A stretch of 5,361 nt of DNA from Actinomycetota bacterium (lineage in GTDB: Bacteria; Actinomycetota; Actinomycetes; Streptosporangiales; Streptosporangiaceae), in NCBI GenBank assembly GCA_003161205.1, contig PMOU01000444.1, positions 1-5,361 on the forward strand. Reading direction: 5' to 3'. Shown in pieces: positions 1 through 4,501 of the stretch; positions within the stretch are counted from its first letter, which is position 1, and each line of letters begins with the position of its first letter. The notes below the pieces were generated by a model. The model worked only from the letters and a program-made list of their open reading frames with translations, had not been told where the DNA came from and ran no database searches. A program made the position numbers and the translations under genes.

Positions 1-662
1 ACGCCGCGCGCGGCGAGCTTGTCGCGCAGCCCGTACAGGTCCAGTCCGAGCTGGCCGTCGGCGAGGGCCTTACGGCTCTGCTCTTCCTTGGCCACCCGGG
101 CCCGCGCGGCGGCCAGCGCCGCTTCGACGTCGCCGCGCGGCACGCATACCACCCCGTCGTCGTCCGCGATGATCGCGTCCCCGGGCCGGACGATCTGCCC
201 GCCGACGGACACCGGCACGTTGACCGCGCCCGGCGTCTCCTTGACCGTGCCCTGGGCGCTCACCGCCGCCGACCAGACCGGAAACCCCATCGCGCGCAGT
301 TCGGCCACGTCGCGCACGCCCGCCTCGATGACCAGCCCGCGGACTCCGCGCGCGGCCAGCGAGGTCGCCAGCAGCTCGCCGAACATCCCGTCCGTGGAAG
401 GCGAGGCCGTCGTCACCACGAGCAGGTCCCCGGCCTGGCACTGCTCAGCCGCCGCGTGGATCATCAGGTTGTCGCCCGGCCAGCACAAGGCGGTCACGGC
501 GGTCCCGCCGACCCTGGTCCCGTCCTGGATCGGGCGCAGCCCTGGCCCGAGGTACCCGGCCCGGCCGATCGCCTCGTGCACGGTGGCCACGCCGAGCTCG
601 GCGAGTGAATCCACGACGGCCAGGTCCGCCCGCGAAATCCCGGTGACGATCACGTTGCGCAT
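1..662 (-). CDS. ligK: LigK-type HMG/CHA aldolase (RraA-like fold), 3' end beyond window
   Basis: Seen: 220 codons run from ATG at 662 to the left edge without a stop; probably only about 5-15 C-terminal residues are missing. Key segments are GDNLMIHAA (63-71), GDLLVV (78-83), GELLATS (95-101), GLVIEAGVRD (109-118), FPVWSAAVSAQGTVKET (127-143), ADDDGVVCVP (166-175) and LGLDLYGLRDKLAARG near the end. Known: this pattern is typical of the LigK/GalC/ProA branch of RraA-like proteins, Mg-dependent class II aldolases that cleave 4-hydroxy-4-methyl-2-oxoglutarate to two pyruvates, and 4-carboxy-4-hydroxy-2-oxoadipate to pyruvate plus oxaloacetate, in protocatechuate 4,5-cleavage and gallate catabolism. 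R117-D118 fit the pyruvate- and metal-binding pair; the acidic residue 21 positions before the Arg is Glu (E96). Inferred: cytosolic, co-transcribed with the GntR-type gene upstream. ATG is the only ATG/GTG/TTG in this frame near the N-terminus; a weak GGCAGG lies 8 bases upstream. The actual substrate is uncertain, since RraA-like paralogues vary. Confidence 0.88.
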   Translation of the reverse strand, partial: MRNVIVTGISRADLAVVDSLAELGVATVHEAIGRAGYLGPGLRPIQDGTRVGGTAVTALCWPGDNLMIHAAAEQCQAGDLLVVTTASPSTDGMFGELLATSLAARGVRGLVIEAGVRDVAELRAMGFPVWSAAVSAQGTVKETPGAVNVPVSVGGQIVRPGDAIIADDDGVVCVPRGDVEAALAAARARVAKEEQSRKALADGQLGLDLYGLRDKLAARG

Positions 663-730
663 CAGCTCAGCCTGCCCGTCACGTGCGGGAATACCCTCAT
701 GTAGACGCCCATGAACTGCGTGGTACTCAC
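662..730 (-). CDS. Possible 22-residue ORF linking regulator and aldolase genes
   Basis: Not recognised. The ORF starts at GTG (730-728), which overlaps the TGA of the GntR gene as GTGA. It ends at TGA (664-662), which overlaps the aldolase ATG as TGATG. An excellent Shine-Dalgarno, AGGAGG, sits 7 bases before the GTG. The peptide begins MSTTQFMGVY and ends HVTGRLS; it has no membrane segment or known motif. The double overlap suggests it is translated, either as a small protein or as a coupling peptide that carries ribosomes from the regulator to the aldolase, whose own ribosome binding site is weak. It could also be the eroded remnant of a gene, or a chance frame, since at this length coding statistics say little. 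Its frame differs from that of the aldolase, so it is not an N-terminal extension. Confidence 0.45.
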   Translation of the reverse strand: MSTTQFMGVYMRVFPHVTGRLS

Positions 731-1503
731 CAGACTTCCTCCTGGGTATCGAGCCCCCGTTTGTCGAGCCCTTGTTCGTTGAGCCCCCGTTTGTCGAGCC
801 TCTGTTCGTTGAGCAGGGCCGCGATGACGCTGCGCAGGTGGCGACGTGTCGCCGCCTCCGCCTCGGCCGGCCGCCGGCCGGCGATGGCGGAGATGATGGC
901 CAGGTGCTGGGGCAGCGAGGCCTGCGGGCGGCCCGGGCGCAGCGACAGCTGGAACCGGTGCCGGACCAGCTGCCCGTTGAGCCGCTCGAGCAGCGCCGCC
1001 GCCACCGTCTGACCGGAAATCTCCCGCACCAGCCGGTGCAGCTCGTGGTTGAGCGCCGAGTACTTCAGCGTCTCACCGTCCGCGACGCTGCGCTCGAGCT
1101 CCTCGCCCAGTTGCCTCAGCCGCCGGGCCTGCGGCTCGGTGACCCGCTCGGCGGCCTTGGCCGCGCACAGTCCCTCCAGCGCCATCCGGCACTCGGTGAT
1201 CGCGACCGCCTCGTCGATGCTGATGACCCGCACCCGCGCGCCGCGGTTCGGTATCCGCTCGACGAGCCCCTCCGCCGTCAGGTCGAAGAGCGCCGCACGC
1301 AGGCTGGCCCGCGTCACGGCGAGCATTCCGGCCAGCTCTTCCTCAATCAGGCGCTGCCCCGGTGCCATGTCACCGCCCAGGATCGCCTCTCGCAGCCGCT
1401 CCACGGCCATCCGCCGTCCCGCCTCGCCGCTGACCGGTCCCGTCCCAGCATCCCCGGCGTGGTACGTGCCCCCGGCATCCCCGGCGTCGCCCAGCCCTCG
1501 CAC
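727..1503 (-). CDS. GntR-family transcriptional regulator, FadR/FCD subfamily
   Basis: Seen: 258 residues. A winged helix-turn-helix covers about 33-93, with typical text at GQRLIEEELAGMLAVTRASL (49-68), then the wing GLVERIPNRGARV (79-91). An all-helical FCD ligand domain covers about 98-232. The usual metal-binding pattern is present as N152-x3-H156, H200 and H222, with Asn in the first position where Asp is also common. Known: FCD regulators usually repress catabolic genes and are released by an organic acid. Inferred: it controls itself and the aldolase downstream; the inducer may be an aromatic-catabolic intermediate. The GTG start at 1503 is chosen because a near-consensus promoter places +1 on it; AGGA lies 7 bases upstream if a leader exists. 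A later start at M32 would lose a Gly/Ala/Asp-rich tail of about 30 residues. The C-terminus (about 231-252) is an unusual charged pentapeptide repeat beyond the normal domain end. Confidence 0.93.
   Translation of the reverse strand: MRGLGDAGDAGGTYHAGDAGTGPVSGEAGRRMAVERLREAILGGDMAPGQRLIEEELAGMLAVTRASLRAALFDLTAEGLVERIPNRGARVRVISIDEAVAITECRMALEGLCAAKAAERVTEPQARRLRQLGEELERSVADGETLKYSALNHELHRLVREISGQTVAAALLERLNGQLVRHRFQLSLRPGRPQASLPQHLAIISAIAGRRPAEAEAATRRHLRSVIAALLNEQRLDKRGLNEQGLDKRGLDTQEEVW
736..743 (-). promoter_or_regulatory. Strong Shine-Dalgarno inside the 3' end of the GntR gene
   Basis: AGGAGGAA on the minus strand, embedded in the last codons of the regulator (encoding EEV), 5 bases from the GTG at 730. 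It is the strongest ribosome binding site in this operon, yet it serves the 22-codon ORF rather than the aldolase ATG 68 bases further on. This is the main evidence that translation starts at the small ORF. Confidence 0.65.
751..810 (-). repeat. Two 30-bp tandem units (four 15-bp subunits) in GntR C-terminus
   Basis: Positions 751-780 and 781-810 are identical except at two adjacent bases (771-772 versus 801-802). Each 30-bp unit splits into two related 15-bp halves beginning GAGCC. As 15 is a multiple of three, copy changes keep the frame. The encoded protein alternates LNEQ(G/R) and LDKRG, ending at about residue 252 of the regulator. Confidence 0.93.
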
Positions 1504-1509
1504 ATGGCG

Positions 1510-1538
1510 ATCCTAAAAATACCCAACAAAATTGTCAA
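1510..1538 (-). promoter_or_regulatory. Promoter of the GntR-aldolase operon, probably leaderless
   Basis: On the minus strand, TTGACA (1538-1533) and TAGGAT (1515-1510) are separated by exactly 17 bases. Six bases follow before the GTG at 1503, so the expected +1 falls on the first base of the start codon. The element lies in an AT-rich pocket (about 1511-1545) that stands out in a GC-rich window. The perfect -35 and good -10 indicate a housekeeping sigma promoter. Confidence 0.78.
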
Positions 1539-1542
1539 CAAT
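1531..1542. promoter_or_regulatory. Candidate GntR/FadR-type operator ATTGTCAACAAT
   Basis: Perfect 5-bp arms ATTGT and ACAAT flank a 2-bp centre, giving the GT...AC half-sites typical of FadR-subfamily operators. The site contains most of the -35 hexamer of the adjacent regulator gene, so a bound dimer would block RNA polymerase. Autorepression is inferred from position and half-site type only. Confidence 0.62.
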
Positions 1543-1644
1543 CAAGCGAGGGACCAGCCTCCGTCTTCCGGCGCCGGGTGAACCCACCCAGCAGAACTCA
1601 CCGTCCGTCCGGAAGCTCCGCCATGCGCGGTTCCCAAGTCCTGA
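1543..1644. other. Serpin-to-regulator spacer with weak hairpins, no clear terminator
   Basis: This stretch follows the serpin stop on the minus strand. It holds a small hairpin at 1576-1589 (GGGTG/CACCC arms, 4-base loop), a 10-bp palindrome CCGGCGCCGG at 1568-1577, and CTTCCGG (1565-1571) matched by CCGGAAG (1609-1615) across 37 bases. None has a U-run, so it is unclear whether serpin transcription stops here or runs into the regulator gene. I see no small gene in it. Confidence 0.4.
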
Positions 1645-2820
1645 TTACCCGGCGCGCGGGCGGCTCACCTGGCCGAGGAACAACGGCAGGCCCGTCGCCG
1701 AGTGGATGATGGCGAACAGGAACGGCCGGTCGGTGACCATGGTGACCGGCGGCGGTGACCGGAACGCGGCCATGGCCCGCATGCTCACCGCGGTCGCCGC
1801 CGCCGCTTCCGTGCCGTGCTCGTCGACGTCGAGGTAAGCCTTGTGCGCGACCGCGCTAATCCGCAGCGGCGCGGCGCCGGTAATTCCGCTGAAATCGGCG
1901 TCGCTGAACGCCGCTTTGATGCCGAGCCGACGCAGGACCGGGATGAGGTCGAAGGCCGCCTCCAGCCGGAACCGCGGCATCGACAGCGTGACCTGGTGCC
2001 TGGCCGTCCCGGCGAGCACGCCGCCCAGGCCGCCGTCGGCGATCGTGGCGCGCAGCGCCGCCAGCGGCCCGTCGGGCAGGACCACGGCCATCGCGAGGCC
2101 GCCGCCGGCGTAGGGCAGCAGGACCGTCTGGTATCCGTCACCGCGGACGTAGGCGCGCGAGGCGGTGCCGCGCATCATCCGCACGGTCATGGCCGGCCGG
2201 TCCGGGCCGTCCGGGTAGAACGGCGCGTCGCCGGTCCCGCCCTCGGGAAAGGGGTTCGCCCACGCTGCCTTCAGGTACACCGCACTCGCGAGCACCAGCC
2301 TGGTCAGCGCGCCGATGGCACCGGACGGCAGCAATCCGGTGATCTTCCCCCCGGTCTGCTCGGCGATCACCCGGTTGATCTCGCCGCGCGCCGCCTCGGG
2401 CGCCCGGGCGAAGTCGGCCTCGGCGAACGTAGCCGCGTCGCTCAGCCGGGCGGTGAACTCCGGCCGCACGGGCAGCCCGGACTGGACCCATACGGTCTGC
2501 GGGGCCCGGAACGTCGCGGACCCAGCCGCCGTTACCTCGCGCAGGACGGCCGCCAGCCAGCGCAGTCCGTCGGCCGCCGCGTCCGCCGGTTCCTTTAGCT
2601 GCGCCCCCTGCAGGTGCAGGGCACTGGCCATCTCCGCCGCCGTGGTGCCGCCCGCCCCGCACAGGGCCAGCCGCAGAGCGCTGGCCACGCTGACGGGGGA
2701 GAAGATCGTGTCGGTGCTGTCCTGCGCCAGTATCCGGTACATGTCCGCGCCGAACGCGTCGTCGGCCGCCGCCGACGCACGCGCCGCGCCTATCAGGGCT
2801 TGCTCGTCGGGCATCGCCAT
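1645..2820 (-). CDS. Serpin-family protease inhibitor
   Basis: Seen: 391 residues, the usual length of a serpin core. Signatures in order: FSPVSVASAL (40-49), INRVIAEQTGGKITGLL (148-164), ASAVYLKAAWANPF (178-191), ISAVAHKAYLDVDEHGTE (321-338), and the C-terminal strands DRPFLFAIIH (364-373) and FLGQVSRP (381-388). The hinge keeps E334 (P17), G336 (P15), T337 (P14) and four alanines (P12-P9), the small-residue pattern of inhibitory serpins that trap serine or cysteine proteases by loop insertion. Counting from the hinge gives Met350 as P1 and Ala351 as P1'. However, the stretch from there to the conserved Pro-Phe is about five residues longer than in alpha-1-antitrypsin, so cleavage could fall elsewhere in MRAMAAFR. 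No signal peptide or membrane segment is visible, so it is probably cytoplasmic. ATG at 2820 follows a GAGGGGGAAG ribosome binding site; ATG at 2814 is an alternative. The gene is divergent from the PPOX gene; its target protease is not evident nearby. Confidence 0.95.
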   Translation of the reverse strand: MAMPDEQALIGAARASAAADDAFGADMYRILAQDSTDTIFSPVSVASALRLALCGAGGTTAAEMASALHLQGAQLKEPADAAADGLRWLAAVLREVTAAGSATFRAPQTVWVQSGLPVRPEFTARLSDAATFAEADFARAPEAARGEINRVIAEQTGGKITGLLPSGAIGALTRLVLASAVYLKAAWANPFPEGGTGDAPFYPDGPDRPAMTVRMMRGTASRAYVRGDGYQTVLLPYAGGGLAMAVVLPDGPLAALRATIADGGLGGVLAGTARHQVTLSMPRFRLEAAFDLIPVLRRLGIKAAFSDADFSGITGAAPLRISAVAHKAYLDVDEHGTEAAAATAVSMRAMAAFRSPPPVTMVTDRPFLFAIIHSATGLPLFLGQVSRPRAG

Positions 2821-2854
2821 GTTGCTTCCCCCTCACCACCGGATCACACACCGA

Positions 2855-2867
2855 CGATGGTCCATCG
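2855..2867. promoter_or_regulatory. Palindromic operator candidate 1, CGATGGTCCATCG
   Basis: A perfect 6-bp inverted repeat around one central T, in the divergent region and centred 40 bp upstream of the serpin ATG. It is the same as the second palindrome apart from the central base. Its distance from the serpin start would suit a site overlapping the serpin promoter, although no convincing -10/-35 pair for the serpin is visible; TGTGAT at 2848-2843 is the best guess. The regulator is unknown. Confidence 0.72.
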
Positions 2868-2885
2868 GCGTCGTTGCCACCACGA

Positions 2886-2898
2886 CGATGGACCATCG
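2886..2898. promoter_or_regulatory. Palindromic operator candidate 2, CGATGGACCATCG
   Basis: A perfect 6-bp inverted repeat around one central A, 31 bp (about three helical turns) from the first palindrome. It is flanked by further matching arms, ACCAC at 2879-2883 and GTGGT at 2901-2905, making a 27-bp imperfect palindrome. Its centre lies at about -53 relative to the predicted start of the PPOX transcript. Two copies on one DNA face suggest cooperative binding of a dimeric regulator, for example TetR-like, although the family cannot be told from the site. Confidence 0.72.
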
Positions 2899-2932
2899 GT
2901 GTGGTTGGACCAGGGGAATGCCGGGTCCGCGT

Positions 2933-2938
2933 TAGGCT
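2933..2938 (+). promoter_or_regulatory. -10 box TAGGCT of PPOX gene, leaderless spacing
   Basis: TAGGCT is followed by six bases and then GTG at 2945, which places the expected +1 on the start codon. No Shine-Dalgarno precedes the GTG, in keeping with a leaderless message. No standard -35 is found 17 bases upstream; CAGGGGA (2911-2917) lies there instead and recurs before the hydrolase gene. Confidence 0.55.
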
Positions 2939-2944
2939 GCAGCA

Positions 2945-3394
2945 GTGAGTGGACTCGAGGAATTCGCCCGGCTAGTCGCCGGGGATCACGGTCTGGTCGT
3001 GGTGTCCACGCTGCGCCCGGACGGGACGATCCAGTCGTCGGTGGTTAACGCGGGCGTGCTTCCGCATCCCGTCACCGGAGCCCAGGTCGTCGGCCTGGTG
3101 AGCCGCGGTGACGCCCACCGGGTGGCTAACCTGCGGGTCCGGCCGCGCGCCACGGTCGTCGTCCGGGCGGGCTGGGAGTGGGCCTCCGCGGAGGGCCCGG
3201 TCGAGCTGGCCGGACCCGACGACCCGATGCCCGGAGTGGACGCGGAGCGGCTGCGCCTGCTGCTGCGGGAGATCTTTACCGCCGCGGGCGGGACGCACGA
3301 CGACTTTGATACCTATGACCGGGTGATGGCGCAGGAGCGTCGCGTGGCCGTCCTAGTGACCCCCGAACGGGGCTTCACCCGTCCCCGAGGCTGA
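2945..3394 (+). CDS. Pyridoxamine 5'-phosphate oxidase / F420-type split-barrel oxidoreductase
   Basis: Seen: 149 residues, a single small domain. The N-terminal pattern HGLVVVSTLRPDGTIQSSVV (15-34) is the first strands of a split-barrel flavin/F420-binding fold. DAHRVANLRVRPRATVVV (56-73) matches the phosphate-contacting strand-turn of the family, and DTYDRVMAQERRVAVLVTPE (122-141) resembles the end of actinobacterial F420-dependent PPOX-class enzymes. Known: such proteins bind FMN, F420 or sometimes heme-type cofactors as homodimers and reduce varied substrates; true PNP oxidases (PdxH) are longer with a different C-terminus, so vitamin B6 synthesis is unlikely. Inferred: a soluble F420H2-dependent reductase of unknown substrate. 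GTG is chosen as start from the leaderless promoter spacing and because the domain begins about 12 residues later. It is divergent from the serpin across the double-palindrome region. Confidence 0.85.
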   Translation: MSGLEEFARLVAGDHGLVVVSTLRPDGTIQSSVVNAGVLPHPVTGAQVVGLVSRGDAHRVANLRVRPRATVVVRAGWEWASAEGPVELAGPDDPMPGVDAERLRLLLREIFTAAGGTHDDFDTYDRVMAQERRVAVLVTPERGFTRPRG

Positions 3395-3398
3395 CGGG
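3378..3398 (+). terminator. Possible hairpin over the PPOX stop codon
   Basis: CCCGTC (3378-3383) pairs perfectly with GACGGG (3393-3398) across a 9-base loop, and the TGA stop lies at the loop-stem border. The stem is GC-rich but no U-run follows, so it would be at best a weak or factor-assisted terminator. Confidence 0.3.
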
Positions 3399-3449
3399 CT
3401 CAGGAGCTGAGGGGCTCAGGAGCTGAGGGGCTGAGGGCTGATCAGGGGA
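3396..3449 (+). repeat. Alternating 8-bp tandem repeats with nested mini-hairpins
   Basis: The spacer contains CTCAGGAG and CTGAGGGG alternating twice (3399-3430), followed by a degenerate CTGAGGG and CTGATCAGGGG (3431-3448). The 16-bp period is exact for the first two copies. Every pair of neighbouring units can form a 5-bp hairpin (CTCAG with CTGAG, 3-base loop). The block sits between the PPOX stop and the hydrolase promoter, so it may slow or end transcription, or may simply be slippage-derived. Confidence 0.85.
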
Positions 3450-3466
3450 TTCCTGCCGGAGACCCC

Positions 3467-3472
3467 TAGGCT
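3467..3472 (+). promoter_or_regulatory. -10 box TAGGCT of hydrolase gene, leaderless spacing
   Basis: TAGGCT is followed by six bases (GGACCA) and then ATG at 3479, so the expected +1 is the A of ATG. No ribosome binding site lies at a useful distance. CAGGGGA (3443-3449) and TGCCGG (3454-3459) upstream match the same order of elements before the PPOX gene. Confidence 0.55.
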
Positions 3473-3478
3473 GGACCA

Positions 3479-4417
3479 ATGCCTAGCGAACCCGAACGCC
3501 CCCTGAACACCGAACGACGCAGCATCGAGCTGCCCGACGGGCGCAAGCTCGACGTGCTTACCGCCGGCCCGTCCGACGGCCTGCCACTGGTGCTGCACGA
3601 GGGCACTCCCGTCGGGCTCGTCCTGTACCCGCCGACGGTGCGGGCGGCCGAGGCGTACGGCCTGCGGGTCGTCCTGGCCGCCAGGCCCGGCTACGAGGGA
3701 TCGACGCCCAGGCCCGGGCGGTGGGTCGCCGACGTGGCCGCGGACACCGCCGCGGTCCTGGATGAACTGGGCGCGGATACCTTCCTCACGGTCGGCTGGT
3801 CCGGCGGCGGACCGCACGCGCTGGCCTGCGCCGCGGTCCTGCCCGGGCGCTGCCTGGCGGCCGCTTCCATCGCCGGGGTCGCGCCCTACCGGGCGAACGG
3901 ACTCAACTGGCTGGCCGGCATGGGTCAGGAGAACGTCGACGAGTTCGGTGCCGCCGTCCAGGGCGAGGCGGCGCTGACCGCGTTCCTCGATAGCGCCGCG
4001 GCCGCGGTGGGCACCGTCACCGGTGCCGACGTGGCTCAGGCGCTCGGCGGCCTGGTCATCGCCGCCGACCAGGCGGTCCTCACCGGTGAGTTCGCGGACC
4101 ATGTCGCGGCCAGCCTGCGGGCCGGGCTGAGCACGGGCATCGCGGGCTGGCGGGACGATGACCTGGCGTTCACCACGGACTGGGGTTTCTCTTTCGACGG
4201 GGAGACCCCCGCCGCGCCGGTCGCCATCTGGCAGGGCGACCAGGACAAGATGGTCCCGTTCGCGCACGGCCAGTGGCTGGCCGCGAACATCCCCGGCGCC
4301 CGCGCTCACCTGCTGCCTGGCGCGGGTCACTTGTCCCTGACCGTCAGCTCCCTGGACCGCATCCTCGGTGACCTCCTCGACCTGGCCGGCCTGGACCCTG
4401 AACCCCGGAAACCCTGA
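3479..4417 (+). CDS. Alpha/beta hydrolase
   Basis: Seen: 312 residues, one alpha/beta hydrolase domain with a helical cap at about 136-240. The nucleophile elbow is VGWSGGGPHA (105-114) with Ser108. The acid is probably Asp256 in IWQGDQDKMVP (250-260), and the catalytic His is His284 in LLPGAGHLSL (278-287). HEGTP (40-44) is a variant of the HGxPG oxyanion-hole motif, with Glu inserted after the His. ARPGYEGSTP (68-77) is the usual strand-4 loop. All catalytic parts are present, so an active cytosolic esterase, lactonase or similar hydrolase is likely, but the substrate cannot be read from sequence. No signal peptide is seen. The ATG start agrees with the leaderless promoter just upstream. 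The last residues (DPEPRKP) are encoded by a short DNA repeat that runs past the stop, so the tail is probably dispensable. Confidence 0.93.
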   Translation: MPSEPERPLNTERRSIELPDGRKLDVLTAGPSDGLPLVLHEGTPVGLVLYPPTVRAAEAYGLRVVLAARPGYEGSTPRPGRWVADVAADTAAVLDELGADTFLTVGWSGGGPHALACAAVLPGRCLAAASIAGVAPYRANGLNWLAGMGQENVDEFGAAVQGEAALTAFLDSAAAAVGTVTGADVAQALGGLVIAADQAVLTGEFADHVAASLRAGLSTGIAGWRDDDLAFTTDWGFSFDGETPAAPVAIWQGDQDKMVPFAHGQWLAANIPGARAHLLPGAGHLSLTVSSLDRILGDLLDLAGLDPEPRKP

Positions 4418-4438
4418 AACCGTGGAACCCCGGAAACC
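4401..4438 (+). repeat. 13-bp direct repeat across the hydrolase stop codon
   Basis: AACCCCGGAAACC occurs at 4401-4413 and again at 4426-4438, 25 bp apart. One copy ends in the last codons of the hydrolase gene and the other lies beyond the TGA (4415-4417). A third partial GAAACC lies between them at 4416-4421. It looks like a small local duplication rather than a regulatory site. Confidence 0.85.
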
Positions 4439-4464
4439 GATGAGTTCCCGCGCGCCCCGTGGTC

Positions 4465-4470
4465 TAGGTT
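4465..4470 (+). promoter_or_regulatory. -10 box TAGGTT of the DHFR-like gene, short leader
   Basis: CTAGGTTG (4464-4471) matches the YTAGGYTG element of the two preceding genes. Using the same spacing, +1 would be at about 4477. This gives a leader of about 25 bases that contains AGGAGG (4490-4495) six bases before the ATG at 4502. No clear -35 is present. Unlike its neighbours, this gene therefore appears to have a conventional leader. Confidence 0.5.
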
Positions 4471-4489
4471 GAGCAGGTTACAACCCGGC

Positions 4490-4495
4490 AGGAGG
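4490..4495 (+). promoter_or_regulatory. Shine-Dalgarno AGGAGG deciding the start at 4502
   Basis: AGGAGG followed by six bases and ATG. It fixes the start at 4502 rather than at the in-frame TTG at 4469, which would add 11 residues unlike the family and lies within the predicted -10 box. Confidence 0.85.
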
Positions 4496-4501
4496 CAGGG
4501 C

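Noticed and set aside
864..884. GGCC/CCGG-rich palindromic stretch
   Set aside because: It lies inside the FCD domain coding sequence (AGRRPAEAEA) and follows from GC-rich codon choice.
1448..1487. 13-bp direct repeat (1448-1460 and 1475-1487) at the 5' end of the GntR gene
   Set aside because: It encodes simple Asp-Ala-Gly-rich text in the poorly conserved N-terminal tail; probably compositional, with no sign of a regulatory role.
1503..1505. ATG overlapping the GntR GTG start, as an alternative start
   Set aside because: It is in a different frame, which gives a short Gly/Arg/Pro-rich peptide without the helix-turn-helix.
772..1581. Plus-strand open frame of 269 codons opposite the GntR gene
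   Set aside because: Antisense to a clear winged-helix/FCD regulator; composition is Arg/Pro/Leu-rich and there is no ribosome binding site.
1816..2598. Long plus-strand open frame (260 codons) opposite the serpin gene
   Set aside because: It is antisense to a complete serpin with all family signatures. The protein is Arg/Gly/Gln-rich with no domain, as expected of a shadow frame in GC-rich DNA.
2869..2887. CGTCGT/ACGACG hairpin between the two palindromes as a separate terminator or RNA element
   Set aside because: The arms partly reuse bases of the second palindrome and its flank, and there is no U-run; the operator pair explains the symmetry better.
3416..4330. Minus-strand open frame of 304 codons opposite the alpha/beta hydrolase
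   Set aside because: Low-complexity Arg/Gly/Asp composition with no recognisable motif; the plus strand encodes an intact catalytic triad in family order.
4469..4501. Upstream TTG start adding 11 residues to the DHFR-like protein
   Set aside because: The ATG at 4502 has AGGAGG six bases upstream and begins exactly at the conserved N-terminal strand; the TTG lies in the predicted -10 box.
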